In this document: in pieces, positions 6,509-13,831 of the stretch
Numbering within the stretch: position 1 is the stretch's first letter
How the letters are laid out: every line of letters begins with the position of its first letter
Assembly: GCA_964638865.1 (NCBI GenBank)
Contig: CAZXBG010000050.1
Coordinates: 1-23,818, forward strand
Length of the DNA stretch: 23,818 nucleotides
Source: UBA7236 sp964638865
Lineage (GTDB): Bacteria > Bacteroidota > Bacteroidia > Chitinophagales > BACL12
Reading direction: 5' to 3'
Notes under the pieces: model-generated
The model's database searches: none
What the model saw: only the letters and a program-made list of their open reading frames with translations
What the model was told of the DNA's origin: nothing
Made by a program: the position numbers and the translations under genes

Positions 6509-6979
6509 ATGAAAAAATTATTGCTCATTTTATTCGCAATTGGCAGTTTCTCAGTGGCTTCGGCACAAATTTATGGTAATGCATTGGGTTTAAGGTTTGG
6601 TTATGGGGGAGGAATTTCCTACCAACATCAATTAAATAAAACCAATCGCGTGGAAGCAGACCTCGGATTAGGTTTGGGTATTACGTATTCTTATTTCAGA
6701 CTGACAACGGCTTACCACTGGGTTTTTGATATTGGGGTTGGATGGAACTTTTATGTTGGTCCTGCCTTAACCGTAGGGAATCAGTTTTTGAAAGACAATT
6801 ATTTGGGAAGTGGAAAGGAGGGACTTTTCATTATGGGTGGAGGACAGCTCGGTGTGGAATATAATTGGCAAAATTTACCTTTCCAGATTTCGCTGGATGT
6901 GTTGCCGCAATTTGCTATCGTAAATGGATTTAATGATGTAACACTTGATCCTGCATTAGGATTGAGGTGGATCTTTTAA
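6509..6979 (+). CDS. Small outer-membrane beta-barrel-like protein
   Basis: 156 residues with a clear signal peptide (MKKLLLILFAIGSFSVASAQ). The mature part alternates hydrophobic and polar residues with many Gly, Tyr and Trp and aromatic strand ends (LGLRFGYGGGISYQHQL, EADLGLGLGITYSYF, FDIGVGWNFYVGPAL). It ends in an aromatic residue (LGLRWIF), as outer-membrane barrels usually do. The size suggests about eight strands. It is a single-gene unit with its own promoter and an inverted repeat over it. No specific family is recognised, and transport or adhesion cannot be told apart. The next gene is convergent. Confidence 0.8.
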   Translation: MKKLLLILFAIGSFSVASAQIYGNALGLRFGYGGGISYQHQLNKTNRVEADLGLGLGITYSYFRLTTAYHWVFDIGVGWNFYVGPALTVGNQFLKDNYLGSGKEGLFIMGGGQLGVEYNWQNLPFQISLDVLPQFAIVNGFNDVTLDPALGLRWIF

Positions 6980-6990
6980 CGATTTACCAT

Positions 6991-7012
6991 TGTGAATTAA
7001 TATTTCACACTT
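6991..7012. terminator. Weak hairpin between convergent genes
   Basis: TGTGAA (6991-6996) pairs with TTCACA (7004-7009), followed by CTTTTC on the plus strand. The 6-bp AT-rich stem is marginal. Its place between the stops of the beta-barrel gene and hemJ is the main argument for a terminator. Confidence 0.35.
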
Positions 7013-7013
7013 T

Positions 7014-7559
7014 TCATCGTTTTTTGTAAATTTTGATCGCGATAAATAAAACGATCATTAATGCAATTATTCCGCAAAACGCCCAAACCATATCAAGCAG
7101 ATTTTTTAATTCTACCAGAAAAACAATAGCCACTAAAAAGATAGTGGCTAATTCATTTACCATACGGAGTTTTTGGGAGGACAGGCTTGATGCTCCGTTT
7201 GCTAATTTGCGCATTATTTGCAAACAATAAATATGATAAATAATTACGCAGACAACAAAAAATAATTTAACATGCATCCACCCCTCTTTTAAAAATTGCA
7301 CATTAATGGTTAACAAAATACTTCCTGTTATTAATACTAAAATCATAGAAGGTGTGCCGATGATCTGCATCAATCGCTTTTCCATGATACGGAATTGATT
7401 AGTTAAAATACTTTTTTCAGGTTCTTGTTTTTGCGTAGCTTCCACATGATAAATAAATAACCTCACAATATAAAACAGTGCAGCAAACCAAGTTACAATA
7501 AAAATAATATGTGTGGCAAGTATATATGGATAAGCAGCTATTGCGTCAATTAATATCAT
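7014..7559 (-). CDS. hemJ: Protoporphyrinogen IX oxidase, HemJ type
   Basis: 181 residues of four to five membrane helices. The first contains the HemJ signature, with His17, Trp24, Tyr30, Arg33 and His38 in THIIFIVTWFAALFYIVRLF and YH. The middle part has GWMHVKLFFVVCVIIYHIYC (family His/Lys and YH..C pattern), followed by RKLANG. HemJ oxidises protoporphyrinogen IX to protoporphyrin IX at the inner membrane late in haem synthesis, and is the form found in many bacteria lacking HemG or HemY. Its start overlaps the stop of the upstream T9SS gene as ATGA, so it is probably translated by coupling. No other haem gene is nearby. A generic CopD-like membrane protein is the alternative, but the motifs favour HemJ. 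Confidence 0.85.
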   Translation of the reverse strand: MILIDAIAAYPYILATHIIFIVTWFAALFYIVRLFIYHVEATQKQEPEKSILTNQFRIMEKRLMQIIGTPSMILVLITGSILLTINVQFLKEGWMHVKLFFVVCVIIYHIYCLQIMRKLANGASSLSSQKLRMVNELATIFLVAIVFLVELKNLLDMVWAFCGIIALMIVLFIAIKIYKKR

Positions 7560-9241
7560 TTTACCAAAGTAAAATTACCGATAAGATCAATTTTTTTATT
7601 ATTTAATCTTGCAGTTAATACATAAGTGTAGGTTCCTAAGGGTTGCATTTCGCCTTCAAAGGTGCCGTCCCACGCCTTATCAATTTTATTGGTGTCAAAA
7701 ATCAACTGCCCCCAGCGATTAAATATTTGTAAATTATAATCCTCTACTTCTCCCGAATAATTAGGACCGAAAATATCATTTACCCCATCAGCATTTGGTG
7801 AAAAAGCATTCGGCATAGAAACATGGTCTTCACATCCATTCTTTAATTCTATTTCATCACTCGCGGTGCACCCATTTTCATCGGTAACCGTTAGCGTATA
7901 TATTCCCGGAATGCTTGTTTCAAAATCTTCTGTATTAGCGCCACTGCTCCAGGAATAAATTTCAAATCCCGGAACTCCGTTCACATTTGTAATTCCACAA
8001 ATTGTAATATCATTTCCAAGATCAATTTCAGGATTTGTAAATTCTGTAATAGTTATTGTATCAGAAAAGGCACATCCCCCCGATAGAATTTCCACCCAAT
8101 AAACGCCTGGTTCATCAAATGTATACGAGCTATTTGTAGTACCATCGAACCACAAATAAGTTGCATCAACTGTTGTAACATCTACTGTTACATTTTCACC
8201 GCTGCAAAATCCGGCCTCTATAAATTCAGTTGTACCCGGTTCAATTACATTTACCGTAAATGTTGTTGTATCAAAATAACAATTATAAGAAATATATCCT
8301 GTCAATTCGTAGGTTCCGGGCCCGGGCCAATCGGTTACGGTAATCGTTTCGGTTGCACCTCCTGTATAGGTAATTCCGGCTGGTATATCCCACTCAATAT
8401 TTGCACTTGGCAAAGTGATTAAGGTAAATTCACTTACATTGCCCAAACAAACTGTTGTAGGGCCTTCGATATCAATTGCAACAACCTCTACATTTCGAAC
8501 ACAAATATTATCAATAGATGCTGTTAATTTTCGTTGAAACGAGCCACCGGGATAATTTCCGTGTTGAAGGGTGTTTAATCCTGTGATCGTAACTGGCACA
8601 TCGAAACAAGAAATATTTCCAACCAATATTGTGAAAGCGGGATCACTAAAAACATCTAATTTTGTGAATTCGGTTGCTATTCGGGAAAATTGCAGGTAAT
8701 AGGTTACCCCATACGGCACTTCAAAACGAGGAGATTTTGTTACCACACCATTATCATTCAGCCAGATTTCAAATCCGACACTGTCGGGGTCAACATCAAA
8801 ATCCGACATCCACATTACCATCATAGCATCGGTATTTTGATATTCGCAAATTGAATAAGTATCAGATATAGCATTGTCGTCGCCTTCGCTGAGGGCGAAT
8901 AATACAGTGCCGGTTTTTCCTGCAGTACCACCCTGTGTTGGTGTAAAATCAAAGGAAGTGGTCCAGAAATCATCATACATGTCAAATCCCAGATCGTGTA
9001 TGTACCTAGTGTCGTTGGCGTCGTTGAGGGCATTAAAGTTTAATTTGCCCGCGGATATCGTTAAGGAACCACTTTGTTCGTCAGAAAGGCAGGCACCGGT
9101 AATATCGTAGTAATAATAAAAATACTCGTAAGCAGCATCATCTGAAAAATCCTCTACATAGAGGCAGGGTTGCGCAACCAGTGTATTTACTGCTTGCTGA
9201 AAAAGTGTGATCATCAGGGTTAATGCGGGCAGTAGTTTCAT
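7556..9241 (-). CDS. T9SS type B sorting-domain surface protein
   Basis: 561 residues. Residues 1-24 are a signal peptide. About 25-250 form a beta-rich lectin/LamG-like region (LYVEDFSDDAAYEYFYYYYD, then SFDFTPTQGG). About 255-335, 335-405 and 405-472 look like successive Ig/PKD-type modules (for example CSGENVTVDVTTVDATYLWF; SWSSGANTEDFETSIPGIYT). The final 86 residues are the gliding-motility-associated (CHU_C) type B sorting domain: PNAFSPNADGVNDIF at 477, LQIFNRWGQLIF and AWDGTFEGEMQPLGTYTY. Such proteins are exported by SprA-type IX secretion and kept on the surface or released. The role is probably adhesion or binding to a polymer. It is the first gene of a two-gene unit with hemJ (4-bp overlap). 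Confidence 0.92.
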   Translation of the reverse strand: MKLLPALTLMITLFQQAVNTLVAQPCLYVEDFSDDAAYEYFYYYYDITGACLSDEQSGSLTISAGKLNFNALNDANDTRYIHDLGFDMYDDFWTTSFDFTPTQGGTAGKTGTVLFALSEGDDNAISDTYSICEYQNTDAMMVMWMSDFDVDPDSVGFEIWLNDNGVVTKSPRFEVPYGVTYYLQFSRIATEFTKLDVFSDPAFTILVGNISCFDVPVTITGLNTLQHGNYPGGSFQRKLTASIDNICVRNVEVVAIDIEGPTTVCLGNVSEFTLITLPSANIEWDIPAGITYTGGATETITVTDWPGPGTYELTGYISYNCYFDTTTFTVNVIEPGTTEFIEAGFCSGENVTVDVTTVDATYLWFDGTTNSSYTFDEPGVYWVEILSGGCAFSDTITITEFTNPEIDLGNDITICGITNVNGVPGFEIYSWSSGANTEDFETSIPGIYTLTVTDENGCTASDEIELKNGCEDHVSMPNAFSPNADGVNDIFGPNYSGEVEDYNLQIFNRWGQLIFDTNKIDKAWDGTFEGEMQPLGTYTYVLTARLNNKKIDLIGNFTLVK

Positions 9242-9283
9242 AGGTGTAAAATTATGGATTTTAATTAACAGAGTTATTGTGGT

Positions 9284-9291
9284 TAGTTTTG
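9284..9291 (+). promoter_or_regulatory. -7 promoter element for purK
   Basis: TAGTTTTG matches TAnnTTTG and lies only 4 bp before the purK ATG at 9296. If used, the transcript would start at or next to the ATG, giving a leaderless or nearly leaderless message. No clear -33 TTTG is present (the expected place reads TTAA), so support is partial. The gap to the divergent T9SS gene is only 54 bp. Confidence 0.35.
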
Positions 9292-9295
9292 TTGT

Positions 9296-10450
9296 ATGAA
9301 TGCAATTTCATCGGGAGAATTAGAACTGGGGATATTGGGTGGAGGACAATTAGGCAAGATGCTTATAGAAGCTGCGAGTGACTGGAACATACAGTGTCAT
9401 GTGTTAGACCCGGATCCCGATTGCCCTTGTGCTTTACTGGCGGCAAATTTTGTTTGCGGAAGTTTTAAAGATTACGAGACCGTATATCAATTCGGTAAAA
9501 ATCTGCAAAAGATCACCATTGAAATTGAGCATGTAAATGTGGAAGCCCTGTTTCAACTGGAAAAAGAAGGAAAGGAAATATTTCCTAAACCTGAAGTATT
9601 AAAATTAATTCAGGATAAGGGTAAACAAAAAATGTTTTATGAGGATAATGGTTTGCCAACTGCAAATTTTCAGATCATTGAAAACAAATTGGAACTTATA
9701 AATTTAATTCGAGAAGAAAAGATCATTTTTCCATTTGTTCAAAAATCTTGTACCACCGGATATGATGGAAAAGGAGTAGTGGTGATAAAAGGACAGGAAG
9801 ATATTGATGATTTGTTGGAAGGAGAATGTGTTATAGAGGATGTAATTGATTTTGAGAAAGAACTTGCAGTAATTGTTGCAAGAGATACAAAAGGTTCAAC
9901 AAAATGTTTTCCAACAGTGGAGATGGAATTTCATAAAGAAGCGAATTTGGTGGAGTTTTTATTTGCGCCGGCACATATTGATAATTTAATTTCAGAAAAA
10001 GCCTATAAAATAGCGATAGATTGTATTGAAGCATTTGACATGTATGGAATACTTGCAGTGGAAATGTTTTTGACCAAAGATGGGGAGATCCTCATAAATG
10101 AAGTTGCTCCGCGTGCGCATAATAGCGGGCATCAGAGTATTGAGGCAAATTACACCTCGCAATATGAACAATTATTGCGTTGTATTTTTAATATTCCACT
10201 CGGAAGTACCGGAACACGAAGTAAATCTGTAATGATAAATATTTTAGGCGATGAAAATTACAGTGGTGAAGCCAAATATTTTGGATTAAAAGATTGTTTG
10301 GCAATGGAAGGAGTTTATGTACATCTTTACGGCAAAAAAATTACAAAACCATTCAGAAAAATGGGGCATGTAACTATTCTTGGCAATGAGTTACAGGAAT
10401 TAAGAGAAAAGGCAAATTTTGTAAAAACGACATTGAAGGTGCAGAGTTGA
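9296..10450 (+). CDS. purK: 5-(carboxyamino)imidazole ribonucleotide synthase
   Basis: 384 residues, ATP-grasp enzyme. It uses ATP and bicarbonate to convert AIR to N5-CAIR in purine synthesis. The N-terminal fold begins LGILGGGQLGKMLIEAASDW; then come EIEHVNVEALFQLEKEGK, KPEVLKLIQDKGKQKMFYED, and the ATP-grasp part CTTGYDGKGVVVIKG. The metal/substrate segment is EILINEVAPRAHNSGHQSIE followed by ANYTSQYEQLLRCI. All match PurK. Length is normal. purE follows 33 bp downstream in the same direction, its partner in the pathway. The start is fixed by the GILGGGQLG motif only about a dozen residues in. Confidence 0.96.
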   Translation: MNAISSGELELGILGGGQLGKMLIEAASDWNIQCHVLDPDPDCPCALLAANFVCGSFKDYETVYQFGKNLQKITIEIEHVNVEALFQLEKEGKEIFPKPEVLKLIQDKGKQKMFYEDNGLPTANFQIIENKLELINLIREEKIIFPFVQKSCTTGYDGKGVVVIKGQEDIDDLLEGECVIEDVIDFEKELAVIVARDTKGSTKCFPTVEMEFHKEANLVEFLFAPAHIDNLISEKAYKIAIDCIEAFDMYGILAVEMFLTKDGEILINEVAPRAHNSGHQSIEANYTSQYEQLLRCIFNIPLGSTGTRSKSVMINILGDENYSGEAKYFGLKDCLAMEGVYVHLYGKKITKPFRKMGHVTILGNELQELREKANFVKTTLKVQS

Positions 10451-10483
10451 ATTTTATTAATTTTAACATTCAAATTATACAAT

Positions 10484-11014
10484 ATGAAAAAATCCAAGAA
10501 CGCAATTCCTATTTTGAAAAAAAAGCCTCTTGTAAGTGTAATAATGGGAAGTGATTCTGATCTGCACATTATGCAAGATGCTGTTGATATACTAAAAGAA
10601 TTTGGAGTACCTGTGGAAGTTACCATAGTGAGCGCACACAGAACACCAAAACGGATGATGGATTTTGCCACAAAAGCACATGGCCGCGGCATAGTAGTAA
10701 TAATTGCCGGTGCAGGCGGCGCAGCACATTTACCTGGAATGGTAGCATCTATTTCGCCGCTTCCTGTTATTGGTGTTCCTATAAAATCGAGTAATTCAAT
10801 TGACGGTTGGGATTCTATATTGTCGATACTTCAAATGCCCAATGGAGTTCCTGTTGCAACGGTAGCATTAAACGCAGCAAAAAATGCCGGAATATTAGCT
10901 GCTGAAATAATAGGGTGCAGCGACCTTGACATGCGCAGCAAAATAATAGATTATAAAAAGAAGTTACAATTAACCGTAGAAGCAAAAGCTAAAAAAATGG
11001 AAAAATCGAACTAA
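10484..11014 (+). CDS. purE: N5-carboxyaminoimidazole ribonucleotide mutase
   Basis: 176 residues, slightly longer than usual because of a lysine-rich N-terminal extension (MKKSKNAIPILKKKPLV). The class I PurE signature is complete: VIMGSDSDLHIMQDAVDILK, SAHRTPKRM with the catalytic His, AGAGGAAHLPGMVASISPLP, then LQMPNGVPVATVAL. It rearranges N5-CAIR from PurK to CAIR. It is cotranscribed with purK (33-bp gap). Its stop is 18 bp from the stop of the convergent transporter gene, with no clear hairpin between. Confidence 0.96.
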   Translation: MKKSKNAIPILKKKPLVSVIMGSDSDLHIMQDAVDILKEFGVPVEVTIVSAHRTPKRMMDFATKAHGRGIVVIIAGAGGAAHLPGMVASISPLPVIGVPIKSSNSIDGWDSILSILQMPNGVPVATVALNAAKNAGILAAEIIGCSDLDMRSKIIDYKKKLQLTVEAKAKKMEKSN

Positions 11015-11032
11015 CAAAATTATCGTAACTTT

Positions 11033-12445
11033 TTATTCTTTCATTCCTTCATTCTTAATGCTTGCATTCAATTTTTTCTCATCAAAAAATGCAAATATCA
11101 TAGCTGCAATAAAACACAAAACAAATCCGAATACTCCGGAAAGCCGAATCCCTAATTCCTCAAATGGTATTTTTTCAAACACACCTGCGAGATATTTTCC
11201 TAAACCATTTGTTTCATCCATTCCAATTAAAATAGTAAATATTACAATTCCCATTGTTTGACCCAGTTGAATAAATAAACTACGGATGGCAAAAAAAGTA
11301 GCTTCGCGATTTTCTTTAGTTTCCCGGGCATCAGCATGTGTGAGTTCTGCTAAAATTACCGGCGGTAAAATTCCCAAAACAGAAAATGGAACAGAAAGTA
11401 TTGCTGCAAATAAATAAGCTTCAGTAATATTATCCATACCGAAATGACCGAGATATCTCACTGTTGAAAAAACGGCAGATAATAAGATGAGTGAGACCAG
11501 GATCATCATTTTTTTGGAATATCTTTTGGCGAGATAATATACCAGTGGCGACCATAACATAGCAAGCCCCACTGCTGTTGCAACCATGCCTGTACCATGT
11601 TTCTCTTCCAGATGCAGCAGTGCTTTTATATAAAATAAAGCTCCTGTACCAATTATTGTTAATGAAATAAAATAAGTAAAATCTGCAATAAGATATAACA
11701 ATACATTTTTATTGCGCAACACTGTTTTGAAATTATCTTTTATCGACTTAGTTACACGATTAGGTATAATATATTTTTTTTCGTTTATGAAAACAGGAAG
11801 TAAAAGAAATAACCATCCAATTAAAAAAATTGTCCATATTGCCAATTGAAAAGCGCGAAATTTGTCTTCAATGTGAAATGCATCCTGATAAAAATTTAAC
11901 AAGGCATTTGAGGCACTTGCCACAACAAGTCCAAGTGTATAGGCAATGGATTGAAAAGTGGAAATTCGCAATTTTATTTCGCTGTTATATCCCAACTCTG
12001 GCAATAACGCGTTATAGGGAATAACATAAAAGGAGATAGAGACATTAAATAAGATCTGAATTCCAGCCAACCACCAGATATTATTAAAACTTTCCGTTCT
12101 GTTTAACGGCATATATAATAAAATACCGGTAATAAGAATAGGTAAAAGTGCGAATGCCATAAATGGAATTCTTCTGCCTCTTTTATGTTCACTTTTATCG
12201 CTGTGGTGTGCAATAAACGGGTCGATAATTGCATCTATCAGCCGTGCACTTAACACCACAAGTGTTAATGCATTTATAAAGCCGAGTATGGTGATCTTTG
12301 GTATTAGATTGTGGAGTTCTGCATCTCCAACAGGTTGATAAAAATAAATGATGATACCCGCAAGTAAATTCACCACTATACTCCATCCCATCGTTCCGGC
12401 CGCGTAAATCAACTGTCCCCTTAATGGGATCTTTTCTGCCTGCAT
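11033..12445 (-). CDS. GPH-family sugar:cation symporter (MFS)
   Basis: 470 residues with 12 predicted membrane helices. The family motif is in the second and third helices: DAIIDPFIAHHSDKSEHKRG followed by RRIPFM, typical of the glycoside-pentoside-hexuronide:cation (melibiose, MelB-like) symporters. Such proteins import sugars or related compounds with Na+ or H+. I place the start at the ATG at 12445 (MQAEKIPLRGQLIYAAGTMG). A longer frame exists from a TTG at 12487, but it adds 14 unremarkable residues and runs over a TAnnTTTG promoter motif. It stands alone; no sugar-catabolic gene is adjacent, so the substrate is unknown. Confidence 0.88.
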   Translation of the reverse strand: MQAEKIPLRGQLIYAAGTMGWSIVVNLLAGIIIYFYQPVGDAELHNLIPKITILGFINALTLVVLSARLIDAIIDPFIAHHSDKSEHKRGRRIPFMAFALLPILITGILLYMPLNRTESFNNIWWLAGIQILFNVSISFYVIPYNALLPELGYNSEIKLRISTFQSIAYTLGLVVASASNALLNFYQDAFHIEDKFRAFQLAIWTIFLIGWLFLLLPVFINEKKYIIPNRVTKSIKDNFKTVLRNKNVLLYLIADFTYFISLTIIGTGALFYIKALLHLEEKHGTGMVATAVGLAMLWSPLVYYLAKRYSKKMMILVSLILLSAVFSTVRYLGHFGMDNITEAYLFAAILSVPFSVLGILPPVILAELTHADARETKENREATFFAIRSLFIQLGQTMGIVIFTILIGMDETNGLGKYLAGVFEKIPFEELGIRLSGVFGFVLCFIAAMIFAFFDEKKLNASIKNEGMKE

Positions 12446-12469
12446 TTTACTTTTCTGAAAATTTGAGTG

Positions 12470-12477
12470 CAAAAATA
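12470..12477 (-). promoter_or_regulatory. -7 promoter element for the symporter gene
   Basis: TATTTTTG on the minus strand matches TAnnTTTG and lies 24 bp before the preferred ATG at 12445. It falls inside the alternative TTG-initiated extension, which is why I reject that start. No good -33 box is seen. Confidence 0.4.
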
Positions 12478-12647
12478 GGATAAACAATGCTTACCACTTT
12501 TTATTTTTTTTGGAAGGTGTTCAAACAAACAAAATAGATGGACTTGCGCTCCCACCTTCGTTTGCAATAAAATGCGTTTGAAATTGTAAAATGTTCGTTA
12601 AACCTGCGTCTGTATTGTTTAAAACCTATCTTTTTGCTTAAATCGGT

Positions 12648-12655
12648 TAATTTTG
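12648..12655 (+). promoter_or_regulatory. -7 promoter element for the esterase lipoprotein gene
   Basis: TAATTTTG fits TAnnTTTG, 20 bp upstream of the ATG at 12676. A TTTTTG at 12631-12636 is too close (11 bp) to be the normal -33 box. Partial support only. Confidence 0.35.
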
Positions 12656-12675
12656 TGCCACGAAATTAGATAAAA

Positions 12676-13731
12676 ATGAAAAAAATTACCCTGTGTTTAG
12701 TAGCCTTGACGCTCGTTTTAAGTGCATGTAAGTCTAAATTAGAAAAAAAGGATCAAAGTCTGGAGGAGATGCAGAATGAGGAGCCGGGCAATTATGATCC
12801 GGTTTTAGCCTCTGCTTCCGTTAGTCCGGTTTATAAAAAGATCGGTGATTCTGTGGAGATGCACCTCAATATATACAATCCCCAAAATCACCTTACTAAT
12901 TTTCCATCGCCGGTAATTATCTATTTTTTTGGGGGAGCATTTATTCATGGCAGCCCTATTCAATATGAGGAACACTGTAAATATTTCGCCGGAAGAGGTA
13001 TAGTTGCCATAACTGCCGATTATCGGGTTATTTCCAGAAATAAAGGCAATGCACTCAATTGTATTTACGATGCAAAAAGTGCAATCCGTTATTTGAGGGA
13101 ACATGCGCAGGAACTGAATATAAATCCAGATAAAATAGTAATGGCCGGTGGTTCTGCAGGTGCCTTTTTAGCCATTGAATGTGCCATTGATGACACAAAA
13201 TGGCAGGATGCAAGTGATAATGCCGCTGTTTCGTCGATGCCAAATGCAATTGTATTGTTAAATCCGGTGGTGAATGCCATGGAACACAAATTCCGTATTG
13301 CAAAGTTTATGGATGATGAAAAAAATCCGGAAAGTGCATCACATGCAAGCGAGATAGACCCATTGACGCATATAAAATCCGGAATGCCCACTGCTATTGC
13401 ATTTCATGGTACAGCAGATAAGATTTCAGGTTATAAATTCGTGAAACAATTTAGTGATGATTATATCGCAGCAGGTAATAAAATGGACCTTCATACCTAT
13501 GAGGGTGAAAAACATGGTTTTACTACAATACAAACAAAAGGCGGAAAATATTTTCTTGAAACACTTAAATTGACTGACCAGTTTATGATCGATCTAGGAT
13601 ATTTAACCGGTAAACCTTCGGTGGAAACCATTAAGATTCCTGAATTTAAACCTCCTGCAAATCAGAAGACTCAAAATCTTAAGGATAAGAAAATAAAAAG
13701 GGCTCCGGAACAGGAACCAAAACCACAATAA
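12676..13731 (+). CDS. Alpha/beta-hydrolase lipoprotein (esterase/lipase, BD-FAE-like)
   Basis: 351 residues. A lipoprotein signal ends at Cys18 (LTLVLSAC). The hydrolase domain spans about 50-300: oxyanion segment IIYFFGGAFIHG (in the place of HGGGF), nucleophile elbow GGSAG with Ser160, acid Asp248 in FHGTADKI, and base His280 in EKHGFTT. The triad is complete and in family order. The domain resembles the carboxylesterase/BD-FAE group that cleaves acyl or feruloyl esters; the real substrate is unknown. The C-terminal 30 residues are lysine/proline-rich and probably unstructured. A lipid anchor puts it at the outer or inner membrane facing the periplasm or surface. It is a single-gene unit ending at a terminator next to the following gene. 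Confidence 0.88.
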   Translation: MKKITLCLVALTLVLSACKSKLEKKDQSLEEMQNEEPGNYDPVLASASVSPVYKKIGDSVEMHLNIYNPQNHLTNFPSPVIIYFFGGAFIHGSPIQYEEHCKYFAGRGIVAITADYRVISRNKGNALNCIYDAKSAIRYLREHAQELNINPDKIVMAGGSAGAFLAIECAIDDTKWQDASDNAAVSSMPNAIVLLNPVVNAMEHKFRIAKFMDDEKNPESASHASEIDPLTHIKSGMPTAIAFHGTADKISGYKFVKQFSDDYIAAGNKMDLHTYEGEKHGFTTIQTKGGKYFLETLKLTDQFMIDLGYLTGKPSVETIKIPEFKPPANQKTQNLKDKKIKRAPEQEPKPQ

Positions 13732-13801
13732 GTAAAGGTTTTGAAAATTTAAAATATTAACATCAATTAACACCTCTTAAAAGGGTTAATGATAAAAAAA
13801 G

Positions 13802-13831
13802 AAATACTATTGCAATGGATAGTATTTTTTT
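13802..13831 (+). terminator. Intrinsic terminator abutting the next gene's ATG
   Basis: AAATACTAT (13802-13810) pairs perfectly with ATAGTATTT (13819-13827) over an 8-nt loop, preceded by an A-run and followed by T's to 13831. It would end the esterase transcript. The T-run touches the ATG of the DUF5916 gene at 13832, so it also lies in that gene's leader or promoter. Confidence 0.75.

Noticed and set aside
11015..11032. Terminator between purE and the symporter gene
   Set aside because: Only 18 bp of AT-rich sequence with at most a 3-bp stem. Termination presumably lies inside the opposing gene or relies on Rho.
12513..12559. GAAGGTG/CACCTTC inverted repeat in the gap before the esterase gene
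   Set aside because: 7-bp arms with a 33-nt spacer are expected by chance at this level, and there is no promoter or T-run at the right place.
13055..13391. Two minus-strand open frames of 82 and 100 residues
   Set aside because: They lie wholly inside the alpha/beta-hydrolase gene, which has a complete catalytic triad; no independent support.
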